A stretch of DNA of 64,000 nucleotides from Nectonema munidae (taxonomy: Eukaryota; Nematomorpha; Nectonematoida; Nectonematidae), in the NCBI GenBank assembly GCA_030549495.1, contig JAUIRK010000155.1:62001-126000 (forward strand), read 5' to 3'. The position numbers were made by a program, and so were the translations under genes. Under the pieces are notes generated by a model. It saw only the letters and a list, made by a program, of their open reading frames with translations. It was not told where the DNA came from and did not search any database. Shown here one piece after another: positions 12,890 through 25,570 of this stretch (position 1 is the stretch's first letter; each line of letters begins with the position of its first letter).

Positions 12890-14340
12890 GCCCACTGTTC
12901 AAGAAATAAAATGCAAGCTAAACTCTGCCCATGAGAATAAGAAACCAGACAAGTTTGATATGTGATAAACAAATGAAATTTGTAAAATATATTGATCTAA
13001 CTTTAAGAGATAAAGATATCCTAAACAGTTTGGGGCCTTTTCAAAGAAAAAGGATTTATAAGTAAAATCATACGAAGAATTTTGCCTTATATCTATTGAA
13101 GAAGGCGGTCTCTTGCCTAAACTGGTTAGGATGTCTTTATCTCTTAAAATTACTTCAATAAATTTTACAAATTTTTACATGGCTTAATTTCATCAGAAAA
13201 TCAACATTTATCAAATAAAATTTGATATATATTTCAAATACACTGAAAATTTGGATCGATTCATGAACGGATCAAAAAATAGGTTCTTATCCTTCAATTG
13301 AGGTTTCATTTCTTATATACCAATTCGTATAGTAGACCGTAGATCAGGGATGGCAAACATAAAGACGGGCGTCGTTTTGTGCGCCCGTTTTTATCATATG
13401 AGTTTGGCATATCTATAATATACTTTAAATTGTTCTCTCTATTAAATATAGGTGATGAGTTTTTTTATAGACGTCAAGCAACCGCTAAATATTTGAAATA
13501 AAAGTGTAGAGTAGTCATAGATTATCATTCTAAACTTCTTCTTCTTTACAGCTTTATTAGCCCGTTTCTATACAGGGTCGCTCAGATTATGTTTTCCTGC
13601 TGGGTTAGCATCCTGTGTCGCCAATTGTAGACTAAACAAAAATACGAATCGCCTGTGTTTATATAAATGTATTTTAATACAAATCTTCCCCTTTATATTA
13701 GAGGAAAAAGTTAATAATCTGAAAAATAAAGAAGCCTATAAGCCTCGCCAATATATGATATAGCAAGGGTTGTATGGTGATTGATTGTACTTATACAAGT
13801 AGCTTCTAAAATATCGATTTATTAAAGAAATTCTTTAACAATCAAAAAGAACCGATTTTCGATTTTGAAACGAAATTCCAAATATAAAAATTGGATATGT
13901 TAGGCAAAATTTAAAGCAAAGGACGAAACGTTTTAGGAAAAGTTTTCCTGCCATCATTTCCCAACCCTTCAGGACATTTATACATTTGGAGGAATCAAAA
14001 TAAAGGTATCGCAAAGATTTTGCACATACGATTCCTTGAAAAAATGATTTATATTCTGAATTTTGCAAAGATTCAGTCAAAAAATATATTTTTTCGCAGC
14101 TCCAAACTTTAAAATTTGGGGATCCATGTGTATAGACAGAAAATTTAAAAAGAGTGCATAACGAACCTATAAAAAATCTGTTAATTGTAGAAAACTCAAC
14201 TGCAGATGGCCTAGTGGGGGGAGCTACCAAACGAACTAATTAGATATAATTAATTTAGGAGAGTATTCTTGAATTTGATGAATGATCAATACGCATGTAG
14301 AAAATTTTTGTTAGCGACAAATATTACTTTTTCCTCAAAT
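12890..14340. other. unassigned DNA with a hAT-like terminus fragment
   Basis: Nothing coding is supported; the 131-residue minus-strand ORF at 13835-14230 matches no family I know. Near 13347 CAGGGATGGCAAAC is followed by GACGGGCG...CGCCCGT, which resembles the subterminal hairpin of a hAT element, but no opposite end or target duplication was found. Confidence 0.3.
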
Positions 14341-14429
14341 ATTATATTCATTGATTTTTACGGCCAATGTTCCTATTTTGGAACATAAGTAATTTCATCT
14401 TCGTCTGCTTTTTTCAATGACTTTGAATA

Positions 14430-15086
14430 TAAATCGTCTGCGTTTTTTTAGATATCGTCTGCTTTGCTTGGCCTTAAATGGGCTAAAAGTCTTCAAGTGA
14501 AGCTTCAACAGAAAACTGCAGGTAAGCAAGTGTTTTAATTGAAAGGGGTTCAGCATGCTCCTTTGTTAGGGAGTTAAATGCCCCCAAATTGGCAGCTTAG
14601 AGCACTGTTCATAATAACACCTTTCTCCAACTAAAACGATTGATCGCGTACACTAATCCGTGCAATCAGCATCTTAACTCTTTCTCGTATAAATAGAAGA
14701 TAAGCGCCCTAAATTTTCCTTTGTCATCGCAAAAATTGTGAAAGAGCAAACACGTGCATAAAAGAGGATCAGATCACACTGCGATACAAAAGCATTTCAA
14801 TAGTGGGCTGTGAGCGTAATGTTGTTTAGAGGCAGAGCTTGGCGATCATCTTGGATTGGGACGCAGCAGTCAAACTTTCGCGCTCATAATCCTATATAGG
14901 GGTGCCAGCAGTCAACATACTTTTGTGAAGTGATGGTCTGACAATTAACTTAAAATTTTACATCTTCCAACGCTCAATAAGTTTCTTAACTGCCAAGTTA
15001 ACCCGTTAACGGCCAGAATAATCAGACGATATCTAATGTAAAGCAGAAGATTTGTATTAAAGAGCATTGATAAACGCAGACGATTC
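14430..15086. repeat. fold-back pair of TTAA-bounded sequence
   Basis: The left arm at 14430-14476 contains ATCGTCTGCG, AGATATCGTCTG and ends GGCC-TTAA. The right arm at 15006-15086 begins TTAA-CGGCC and contains CAGACGATATCT and CGCAGACGAT, the same words on the opposite strand. The arms point away from each other across about 530 bp of unrelated DNA. This could be two divergent copies of one piggyBac-like terminus or a fold-back element. No transposase remnant is seen. Confidence 0.45.
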
Positions 15087-15129
15087 ATATTTTGGTAAAG
15101 TCGACATATGTTGACTGTGGTCTATAACA

Positions 15130-17760
15130 GGTTAATCTAATAACAATTAAAAACAGAAGTAAATAAATAGATAAGGTATTTGTGTGTGCAAGCCCTTTTT
15201 TGATTATTGAGTGTGTGCATTTAATATTTAATTAAAAAAATTAACTAATTAATTTTAATTTAAAAATTTTAATTAACTAATTACTTAATTTATATACAAA
15301 AAGAATAAGAAAATCCGTCTTGAAAACAACAATTTAAATGCATATATTAAAAGTGAACAGTAACTTTAAAGGAGCGAACAACAAAATAATTTATAACTTA
15401 ATAAAATCAGAATAAAAATTGTTTGAAAAAAAGAAAAAAAATTGACAGTCTTTGGTACTTCGTTGAGCATTGATAAAATTCAAGGTGAAGGAGGGAGGTA
15501 TCTAGAAGAAAATTTAACTAACACCGCCATATTTTATAATATCTTTTCCTAAAATGAACTTTTTATTATTTTTCCATATAGGAAAATGGTGTAGAGAAAG
15601 CTTATATCTAGGGTATTTCTTAGAAGTCTTTCTCTACCCTTTGTTTAAATTGCGCGCTAAAAATTTCAAAAATCGACTATCGAAGTAAATATATGGCAAA
15701 AATCTTTCACTTTTCATTCAAACTTTAATTTGAATTCTTCATTCCATGTACATTCAATTAATTCTTGTCAAAAATTTTCTTCTACAAATTCCACATTATA
15801 AGAGAAGGTATTATAAATCCCAAACTCTGAACAACAAATGATCATTCAGCTAAGATTTTACTTTGATAAAATTCTGATTTCATCAAATTCTCATGTAAAT
15901 ATAAAGTTTTTAAAAAAAATATTGTTGAATATTTGTTTATTTATATTCAATGACGAGATATCTTCTAAAAAAATTGGGATTATTAGCTCATGGTTGAAAA
16001 ACTCTGTTAATTATTATTACTAACTTATATCATTTTAAAGAATCTCAATTTCGACTCTTCTTTCACAAAATCTAAATAAATTTGGTTAAACTATTTTGCT
16101 TATATGTTTGCATAAAATTTTATTCATAGCTCTAAAACGCTCATCAAAACTAACGGTTCACTGCTATAGTTCGCTAAGAATTAAAATCTAACAGCGACTA
16201 GAGACTTCCTTATATTATATATATCATAACTTTTTATTTTACAAATTCAAAACTATATCTTGCACGCACGATAAAAGTAAGTATATAAATTATACAGTTT
16301 GAATTGAATATTTAATACACGTTATGTTGGATGAGATTTTTTAGCGAAATAATCCAAAAAACAGAAACGTTCTTAAAATTTTTACAAATCTTTATTTTTC
16401 AAACAAATTAAAAAAAATATATGATGTAATTCAAAGTTTTTAAATATTAAAAGTCATAAAAAGTCGATTTAATACGGTTAGCCTAAAAGTAAATGTGAAG
16501 TCGGCATTCAATCAAATACAATAATTCCTGCGGGTAGACGGCTTTGCTCTCTGAAAGGTACCCGTCTAGATAGATGAATTTCGGTCGATGATATGATGAA
16601 AAATTTTATTCACCCCTACACAAGAAGATTCAGAAGAAGTGCTCCTTCCAGGCAACATGTGTAAGAGAGAAAGCGCGTTAGGAAATAACTATTGCGCTCA
16701 TTCAAAAAATACTGAAAGCTTCTTTGAAGAAGAAGAAAGATTTATTTATACAATTATTATAAAGAAAAAAAAGAACAGTTCATGACATCAGTAAGACAAA
16801 ATGTTTACAAATTTAAATAGAATAGACAATATATTTTCCATATAGATTTTTTTTTAAGGGAAATATTCAAAAAGGCCTTAAGATTTTGATTATTCTAGTT
16901 TCAATTTTTAGGAGTGAGAGCAAGCAAATTTGCGTCAACGAGTCAACATGGATGTAAAATATTTTTGAAATGTCTATTCTGTGCTTGGTTTAAGATTTTA
17001 GACGTTTTTATTAAATTGGCCGCGTTCTAAAAATGAAATAGCTATGTCTTAATTTACGAAACTTACGTTTGTAACGAATTTGCGCGATCATTCCGTTTAG
17101 GTTGCGTTGAAATGATTTGCCTTAGGCAAAAAACATGCTTAATATCTCTTTCGAAAAAAGTAGAGATAAGGGGAAAAGCAGGTAGGCTTTGTTGAGCTGT
17201 TAAAGAATATTCCTTTGATAAAAACCGATTTATCAGAGAAAGTGTAACTACGAAATACACGATTCATGCATACGATGCAGTCCCGCGTCGCAAGACCTTG
17301 AACGCAAGGAAGCTGAGCCAATTGTAGCAAAAAACTTATTTACTTTCTTCAAATGATTCTAGAAGATTGATTTTTGAATTTACATTTTTTTCAAATATGT
17401 ATTTTCTTTAGGACGGTAATATACCCTTTCCCAAATTTCTCGTTCAGGAAACTCGGTGAATTAAGGGATTGACAACTTTTCTAGGATCTCTTAACCCTAA
17501 AAACGAAACTTTACTACCAATCAATACTACAGAAGTAGCAAAAGTAATTTTAAGAAGGCAATCATTGGTTGAAATAAATGACCCCGCAAAACTTTGTTAA
17601 TATAGATGGTGATCATTTAGAAAGCAAAATTAAAAAATGTTAATCTCACGAAGTCATATTGTTAGTGAGCATAGGAATATTTTTACTTTTTTTCGACAAA
17701 ACCAACTGTTATAGGAAACGTTTGATGCTGCTTCAACCCTTTTCTTCGATTATCGCCTCT
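15130..17760. other. unassigned AT-rich DNA
   Basis: No gene, RNA or bounded repeat supported. A short imperfect hairpin (TAGACGG...CCGTCTAGA) lies near 16534-16572. The ORFs at 17063-17330 on the minus strand have no recognisable family. Confidence 0.35.
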
Positions 17761-17766
17761 AGACTG

Positions 17767-18811
17767 CAGGGATTCCCAACCTTTTTATTTCTGCGTATCA
17801 CTTAAAGATTCAATTTGTAGTTGCGTACCACCTATAACTGTCAAAATTCATTTTTAACCTTGAAATTCTATATTTTTAAGTTTAGGAACGCAGTAATAGA
17901 GACACACATACACAACACAAATATACGATATATAAATTTAAAAAAAAAAGAAAAACGAAACATATTTTATCAGTTATTACAATCAGTAGACTTTAATCAT
18001 CAGTGTGACTGCCGTGCTTGTTTTTTTCTACTAATTTAGAAAGGCGTGGAGTTATTTTACTAACAGAACATCGGAAATTATGTTCTCGATTTACAAGACG
18101 GTTTCTTGTTTTCAATTTAATTGTAAAAAGAGTAGAAAACCTTTGTTCACATTCCTAAGTTGTTGGGAATGTGAGAAGCTGAGGAATTGCATTTTTTGAA
18201 AGTGTTGGATATGAAGAACTTACATTCAACCAAAAATTGGCTAATTTTTGATTTTCAAACTTTTCTTTTGCACTGTCATCGCATTGAAAATCAATGAGCT
18301 CTTCTTGCTCACCTGTTCGAACTGCGACGTTACTAGGATCAAAAGTAAATGGGTTTCGAGAGTAAGGGCCGAAATATTCATTACGATCAATAGAAAAATA
18401 ATGTTTTATTTCATCTTTTAACAAAAAGAGATGTTTGATGACTTGTTGGCCAAATTCAATAGTAATCCTTTCTCCAAAAGATGCAAGATTTGCGAACATT
18501 TCAAAATGTTTGTTTCTAATGTTTTCTATCCACAGATCAAGCTCACGTGTTAAAGCAATGAATTTAATTGAAAAATCAAAAACATTACTTTCAGATCCCT
18601 GAAGAGAAGAATTAAAGTTATTTAGAAGTCCAAAATGTCTGACGAGGTGGAGAAGAAAATTTTGACCTTCAAGAATCTTTTGAAAGATTTATTGGTAAAC
18701 GTACTCTGCTATTTATTTTTCAAGTTCTCTGCATCTTGCATGAAAAGTATAAGCAATTTAAGGCATATTTTCCTTTTTTATCATTAAAGCGTCCGTTAGT
18801 CAACACTCAAC
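17767..18811 (-). mobile_element. hAT transposon relic, C-terminal half of transposase
   Basis: The minus strand from about 18700 to 18155 reads a hAT transposase of the SCAND3/ZBED type. It shows the block ...FNSSLQG.. followed by an ELDLWIENI-like helix, MFANLASF, a YF.....NPF segment and the end of the dimerisation region, FWLNVSSSYPTLSKNA then LLTFPTT. The 3' terminus appears as CAGGGATTCCCAACC at 17767, a classical hAT-type end. The N-terminal half and the opposite terminus are missing; the larger element at 18820 begins a few bases beyond. Confidence 0.7.
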
Positions 18812-19624
18812 ACCCCTAGCAGGGGCACATCCTCAAAATTATTTGGGGGGGGGGGGGGGGGGGGGGGGAATTTTTTTTCCAATTTTCAAAATTACTGGTC
18901 TGGAAATACCATGGGAGACCAAATATTCAAGCAACCTTTAAAATAGAGTGTATTCAGTGCATACATAAATTTATAAGACTATACTTTATATTTTTTTACA
19001 AAATGGATGAAATTTAAATACCATACTTCCAGCGAAAATATTTTAATTAAATTAGCATATCGCATATACACTTGTTTAAAAAAATGCAAAATTGTTGGTG
19101 GGTTCCAAATTATGTGTAGAAAGAGGGTAAAGATATCAATTAACAATAAAAAAATTTGAAATTTTATTGAATGAAAAAAATGATTCATTAATTTTCAGTT
19201 GTTCCATTTCTTCTTCCTAAAAAATAAAAAGGTTTTATTTAGAAAAAATAAAATAAAAAAACACATCCTAATTACATAACTCTTCTGAGGTAATTTCTAT
19301 TAAAAATGTAAAGCAGAACTAAAGTTAGAAAACTTGGTATTAGAATTTTTTCATTCTTTTTAGTGTATAAGAATAAGTGTAAATTAGTTAGACTCTCAAA
19401 AAAGGGCATAAAATAAAGATGAAATTGTGCAAACAAAAATAAAACAATAAATTAAGATTGCATTACTTCATTTTTCTCAGCATCATTCAAAAATAGTTTA
19501 AAAGCTAAATTGGTGCAAGCTACAAAAAGTAAAATAACTTTTAACATTTTGCAATAATAAAAACTAAAAAATTTTACAGCATAACTTAACTTTTTTGAAA
19601 ACTAATTTGACGTATCCCCTACAG

Positions 19625-19831
19625 CAGCGTTTTTCAAAATGTGGGTCCCGACCCTTCAGTGGGTCGCGTGGAAAATAAAATGGGTCGTGACAAAAAAGAA
19701 AGGACATATAAATAGTCGATGCTGAATAAATGAACGTAAGGGTTTGTCTTATTACACCTAAGTATTATGGGTCGCGATGCCAACTGTGCTTCTTGCTATG
19801 TGTCGCAGTAAAAAAAGTTTGAAAAACGCTG
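19625..19831. mobile_element. hAT MITE with perfect 8-bp target duplication and known empty site
   Basis: A 207-bp element opening CAGCGTTTTTCAAAATGTGGG and closing GTTTGAAAAACGCTG, with CCCTACAG at 19617-19624 and 19832-19839. The related element at 43383-44762 has the same flank with only one CCCTACAG (about 44116-44123), which is the unoccupied site. The insertion therefore happened after the two larger copies diverged. Confidence 0.94.
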
Positions 19832-19842
19832 CCCTACAGCAT

Positions 19843-19925
19843 ACTCTATGGATGGCATGGCAGGTTGGTTGAGATGATGGACTCAGCAAGGAAGCCTCGG
19901 GGTTCGATTCCTCATCGATACCAAT
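19843..19925 (+). repeat. tRNA-like sequence (SINE head) inside the outer element
   Basis: The stretch contains an A-box-like TGGTTGAGATGATGG and a B box GGGTTCGATTCC with normal tRNA spacing. It has no convincing acceptor stem, so it looks like a SINE head and not a working tRNA. A diverged copy occupies the homologous place at about 44134-44216, so the SINE was present in the common ancestor of both elements. Confidence 0.6.
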
Positions 19926-21512
19926 TTGTTCACAGGTTGACATAAGCGGTACATCAGTGCCTTGTCAATGAAAACACACCCACGGTACCTTTACCTTACA
20001 TTTTACTCAAAATTGAAAATTTTGCTATATAATTAACATAAGAGAGAAAGGAGACAAAATAAACTAATAAAGCAATTTTCACTATTTTAAAATGAAACCG
20101 TCTGTTCTTAGAATAATTTCAAAATAATAGGAGGCATAAAGAATTAGAGTTTATTTGATATTTTCAAGTTTTTATAAGCAGCAAAAGCCAACGTTGAAGT
20201 AGCTCCCTTATAGAGTGATTTGGTAACGCTTGTATTTTTTACATTTTGTAAGGAATCATAGTATACAAAAATTGGTAGTTTAATCACTTTTCATAAAATT
20301 ATTTAAGTCTAAGAACACAAAATCATTAAAAAAAACTACAAACATAAATCATAAAAATCATAGTATACGAGAAGAAGAAAATCATTGCGTTTTTTGACTA
20401 TTTCTGTCTACAATAAAATTCTGACAGCTGTCAAAATAGAACAAGATACATTTTTAACAACTGAAACATTTTGTTTCGATATTATATTTTTATTATAATA
20501 ATCAACAAATTTTCTTAAAAAAAATGATTTAATTAATTAACATGATTTTTCTGGCAAAAAGTCTTAAAGCTAATGCTAACCAAATTTAGGGTGGGGAATT
20601 CAATTATAAACTCAGTTTTTCTCTATCACATCAGATTTGCTACTTTGCTTGTTAAGGTTTTAACATAAAAAATGTTTTTGTTGTTAAATCTTTCCATATT
20701 TATTTATTATTTATATAAAGATTCATATACATTTAATAAAATCCATTGAAAGACAAGTGAAATGCAAAAGTAGAGATGATGCAGTTATCAATAGGAAATG
20801 GCACCTATTTAAACTTCTTTTTTCTAGCTGATCTCTGATCCACAGCCACATATAAAGATGATATTGCAACCTCTCTAAAACAATCTTGATATTATTATAT
20901 TCTTCTTTGAGTTTTTCAGAATAACCTATTGGGACAGAGCCATACATATTTCCGTTGTGTAGCAGAACACATTTCAAACTTCTTTTGGAACTATCGATAA
21001 AAAGCCTCCAATCTTTTGAATCATATGCCGGTAGTCCCATAGAGAGTGGTAGCCATTTTACATTGGTAATAAACAAGCTGGTCATCTGAATGAAAATACC
21101 TACGCAGTTCTGCTTTCCTGTTGCGATAAAACAAGACACTTGTACCAGGTGCTAGCATTCGTTTTTTAGCAGTCTTCAAGACGACAATTCAGCAGACTCT
21201 TTTGACAGATATAGATCCCTAACCAGATCATTTAATTCATAATGGCTAAATAGAGATGGTTTTTCACGATCTGTATCATATGTTTGTAAAATATCTGTCA
21301 GTTCCTCTTCAAAAGAGGAAGTTGAACTGAGATCTGTGTCGTAAATCTTTTGAAGTTTAGTAAATTTAGGCACAAAGAAACAGTGTGGAACTGGCCGAAT
21401 AGCTGAAGGAATAATTGGGTATTGCAAATGCTGTTTGTTTTTCTTATTAAAACCTTTTACTTTTACAAGGCAGAAATAGCCGTCATCCAAGTGATTAGTG
21501 GGTTCTGTCCAA

Positions 21513-24209
21513 ACCAGTGGTGGGGAACATGCAGCCTTAAGGCCGCAAGCGGCCTTCTGGGGCCATCAAGTGTGGCCTTTGATATAAATATTATTTTTTT
21601 TAAAAACCTTGAATAGTTTTTAAGTCTGAAATCATTATACACCTGAAACTTATAATTACACCACACACATAGGTAAAAGGAATATTAATCGTGTTCAGTG
21701 ACGTCACTCCCAGAAATTGGAAGCATTTTTCTCTGAACCCAATGAATTTGAACTTAACGGTTTTCTTCCAATGTCCTCATATGACGATACTAAATTGATT
21801 GTCTTTAATTTATGATAATTTTTTATAACAGTGACAATTGACTTCAAAAAAAATATTATTATGAAATAATATACAAGTAAATTATGTTTAACAAAAAAAT
21901 TTTTTTTTTTTCATTTTTGATTTTCTAATAATTAATTAAAGTTTTTAAAGAGTGAATTTTTTCCATTGAAATTTTCCAGACTTGTGAACGTTTTTCTCAA
22001 AAATTACAAAAGTATGAATGCCTTTTTTATTTAAGTAAATTACATATCAAGCTAAACAAGTTAAATTAGTATAATCATAATTTATTTTGAAAAAAAACCA
22101 TATAATATATAAGTTGAAGAACTTTCAATAGTACTGTCCTCATATAAGGACATTGGTATCATACACAAATTTTCTATTGAATCGATCTAAACATAGTAAA
22201 TTTTATCATCAAATTTATTAATTTTTAAATGATTAATAAAATACAAATATAAAATTCATTTATAAATATAAAACACATTTATGAATATAACATTTTTTAT
22301 ATGTATAAATTTATATTTTTTATAATAGAATGTAAAATATTTTAATAAAGTTTTTTATTGAATATATAAATAAACTTTACACGTTTAGAATAAAACACGA
22401 ATGAAGGAATACCGTTTGATGCATTGGAAGAATAAATACACTTATTTTTTACCCCAGATTCCAGAACTATTTCAAAACATTGAAACGAACTTGAAAGAAG
22501 AAAATAGGATCTTTAATGAAGAATCGGAACTGCAATATTTTTTAGTGAATAGTGGGTGTGATACCACAGTTGTAACGGTTAAGAAATTCAATGCAGAGCA
22601 ACATTAGGTTATTCATAAAGACAATAAATAAGCCAAATTAGAGGGTGAGTCTCGAAAGCTAGCACTGCAGAAACTGAAAGATGGAAAGCAAAAGCAAAGA
22701 CAATTGTTCAATTCTGTGTTACATCAAGGGAATGTTGCGACAGAAGCTATCTATAAAGTTGCATATTTGCTTGGAAAAAAGGGTAAACCATTCACCGATG
22801 CAGAACTCGTAAAGGAATGTATTTTAGAAGTGGTAAGATGTATAGATCCAGATAAAGTTAACAAATATAAAGAGGTGCCTCTTAAAAGAAAGACTAATAC
22901 AGATCGACAGTATGCATTGGCTTGTAATCTAACAGAACAACTCAAAAATGTAATCTACAAGGAAAATGTGTATTATTCAGTAGCTTTGGATGAATCGACA
23001 GATTCCACAGATTCAGCACAAGTATTGTATTTTATTCGTGCTATTACTGATCATTTTCAAATATTTGAAGAAATATTTGTTTTAGGCACCCTTAAAGGAA
23101 GGACACAGGGGATAGATATTTTTAACAACGTCAAAAAGCAATGTCATAAAGTAGGATTAGATATTACTAAGTTGATACGTGTGTGCACGGATGGTTCTCC
23201 AGCTATGCTGGCTAAGAGCATCTTAAAAGAGAAACCAAAGATCCAAATGAACTGATTTCTTTTCATTGTATTTTCCATCAACAAAATCTCTGTGCAAAAA
23301 ATGTCATTTTAAATGATACTTTGCAAAAGGTTATAAGTATTCTTAACTATATTCGAGCAAATGCCACGAAGCATCGTCAATTTCGAAACATGCTGATGAT
23401 GGATGACGAAGTAATTAGTGTAGATTTGCCGTATTACTCAAAAGTACGATGGTTGTCACAAGAGAAAGTATTGGTCAAAATTTTGTCTTTACGAAGGCAA
23501 ATAATTGACTTTTTCAAAGAAAGTGACAAACATTGGGAATTATCAGATCCAAATTTTTACAGAGATGTAGCTTTTTTATGTCATGTGATGTCAAAACAAA
23601 ATGAGTTAAATATTTCGCTGCAAGGCAGAAATAAATCTATTTATGATATGTGGCAAAGAATTCTGGCATTTAGAATAGAAAAAGGCGGTAGAATATCTTC
23701 GTCTTCGTAAAAATGAACGCGGACTGATTTCCTGCTTTTCTACAACATACTGTTGTGAATCCACATTCTCGTATTTGATTCAAATAAAGAATTCGCTGAG
23801 AACACAGTTGACAAGTGAGCATTTGGAGGACCAATTAAAACTAAGAACCACTATGTTGGAGCCTGATATCAAAATGCTTTCTCAAAAGAAGCAAGTCATT
23901 AATTTGTATAAAAAGGACCTACTTACCTAAATGAAATATTTGAAAACTTCATATTCCAGATGTTTATACGCCTGTCTTTTTTTATAAGAATATTATTAAT
24001 TAATACTTGTATAAAAACAACCTACTTACTTAAATAAAATATTTGAAAATGTTTTTGATAAATATAAACACCTGTCGTTCTTTTATTAGATTATTATTAT
24101 TAAATGTCTTACGAGGGGATAAAATAACTGAAAACAAAAATAATAATTTGTTCAGTGCGGCCTCTATGAGGGACGATAAATTGTAAGGTGGCCTTCATGC
24201 ACAAAAAAG
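21513..24209 (+). mobile_element. hAT (Charlie/GTF2IRD2 type) transposon inserted in the orphan gene
   Basis: The left end is CAGTGGTGGGGAAC followed by GCAGCC and GGCCGC words, the usual Charlie-type terminus. The right side (24160-24209) carries the matching GCGGCC...GTGGCCTTCATGCA block, but the last dozen bases and the target duplication are gone. The long AT-rich leader 21600-22380 and tail 23935-24150 flank a transposase at 22401-23930. The insertion separates two blocks of the minus-strand orphan gene, which dates it after that gene arrived. Confidence 0.8.
22401..23930 (+). pseudogene. hAT transposase (GTF2IRD2/ZBED-like), decayed
   Basis: The reading runs through several frames and stops. 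22401-22607 holds a degenerate BED-like start (ELQYFLVNSGCDTTVV). 22704-23255 gives KPFTDAELVKECILEV, then the catalytic YYSVALDESTDSTDSAQ (first DDE aspartate), GTLKGRTQGIDIFNNV and VCTDGSPAML (second aspartate region). 23321-23710 gives the helical insertion with YYSKVRWLSQEKVL and DVAFLCHVMSKQNELN.SLQG. About 23750-23930 gives the C-terminal LRTQLTSEHLEDQLKLRTT dimerisation part. Domain order and spacing match GTF2IRD2-type hAT transposases. At least a premature stop near 22605, one after 23255 and a frame change after 23710 show it is dead. Confidence 0.85.
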
Positions 24210-24375
24210 TTTCAGTTTAGCTTTGCTTCCTTGAGACCATGACCGTAAAGTTTCTAGACAAGACTTGCACGCCCAACTTTTGTCCTGGTCCTCAAGTGGT
24301 ACTTTAAAGTATGCCAGATACACACTCTTAACAAAAAAAGTCTCGTTTTTTTACCTTCTTGCGTTAGCCTTTTAA

Positions 24376-25570
24376 CCCTTGCACTACATACCCCGTGCAT
24401 TTTCTCCGCGACACAGTTATTTTTGCATTTTATAGGAAACTTTCAATGAACGAAAACCATATGAAGTAAACGTAAATTTCCAAAAACAACCAGTGGATCG
24501 ATTAAAGAAAAAATTATGGAAAAAATTATTATTACTACTTAAAATTTTGATTATATTCACAAAACTAACACCAAAATTATAGATGGCGTTAATCTAATAT
24601 ATTATACAGGCACTTTAAAATATGAATCTTAAAAAAAAATTTTTATTAGAAACTAAGTAAAAAAATAGAATTAAATTTTATTTATTTTTTTATAAAAGAG
24701 TAATAAAAAAACTTTTCATATACAGCTTGAGCAGGCAGTTTTTGAATGGTTCTTGCAGATGAAACGAGAACACTTAGAACAAGTTCTTGTTGTTTTATTT
24801 CTTTTACTCAAACATATATAGCAAGCCCCTCTTTTTGAACGTGATTCTTCATTCGTATCATCTTTATATCCATAAAAAGATAATAAAAACTTAATTTGTA
24901 TAGGAAGTTCAAGAATTGTTGCTCTCACTTTCATGCATTCTTCAGCCAGACGAAAACAAAGTTTTTTTATAAAAAAATTTCTACCACTTTTTTTAGAGTT
25001 CGGAAAATTTTCGGGTAAGTTGTATCGTGATACAATCCATGTGTTAAAACAAGTAATGTCAAAATAATTACAGAATGCTGCTAAAGGCCATCTTCTTTAT
25101 GGTTTATATGATCTGTAGTTTCTTAAAATCCTATTAGCAGCATCTACCCCTGATTTAAATTTGTTATAGTAAAGTAAACTTACAGGTTTAGAATGTTCTC
25201 CCATCGTTTCTATGTTTTTATGTTGGGACGATAAAACGTAAACTACTTTAAAGTTTTTTCTGGCATGTCTCCTAGGTATGTAAGCACTAAGAGAGGCATA
25301 GTCCGAATAAACTATTTTACTTTCGCATTCAGCAAGTTTTAAGGTCTTGAGATAGTCAGCTTTCAATATTCTTGGGATGAATCTTTTGTTTCCCTTTACA
25401 GTACCACATATAGTTATATCCTTTGTTTAACACCAAACTACTAAATCATGGCTGGTAAAAAATCTATCTGTGAAAATACCACATCCAGAAGGGACTTGAG
25501 TATCTTCAATAAGCCTTTTACAAATATTTATGGCTGAAAAATAAGTACGGTCTGACAGACCAGAACTGTA
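24376..25570 (-). mobile_element. piggyBac transposon fragment (copy 1), 3' half
   Basis: A TTAA target site at 24372-24375 is followed by CCCTTGCACTACATACCCCG, a piggyBac-type terminus. Reading minus, about 25565-25380 gives IFTDRFFTSHDL (a catalytic aspartate block). 25366-25097 gives KNFKVVYVLSSQHKN, SLLYYNKFKSGVDAANRI and RNYRSYKP. 24934-24716 gives the C-terminal cysteine-rich module CYICLSKRNKTTRTCSKC then FICKNHSKTACSSC. The first half of the transposase and the other terminus are missing; the copy stops abruptly near 25570. It lies just upstream of the orphan gene within the 18820 element. A stop near 25425 and frame breaks show decay. Confidence 0.8.

Larger units (their letters stand above)
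20723..24335 (-). pseudogene. broken copy of a conserved orphan protein family, split by a hAT insertion
   Basis: Three minus-strand blocks belong, in order, to one large animal protein family that I know from arthropod and other invertebrate genomes as uncharacterized proteins. About 24325-24210 reads AYFKVPLEDQDKSWACKSC. About 21512-21176 reads WTEPTNHLDDGYFC, IPSAIRPVPHC and ELNDLVRDLYLSKESAEL. About 21139-20800 reads GLPAYDSKDWRLFIDSSKRS, LKCVLLHNGN and PIGYS. The gap between the first two blocks is a hAT transposon (21513-24209). The copy is broken and its C-terminal half is absent. The early C..C and CYFC motifs suggest a zinc-binding N-terminus, and the FIDSS segment could be the first acidic strand of an RNase H-like fold (inference). 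It lies inside the 18820-26706 element and may be that element's own protein. Confidence 0.65.

Noticed and set aside
18155-18499. 114-residue minus-strand ORF as a host gene
   Set aside because: It is the C-terminal part of a hAT transposase next to a hAT terminus.
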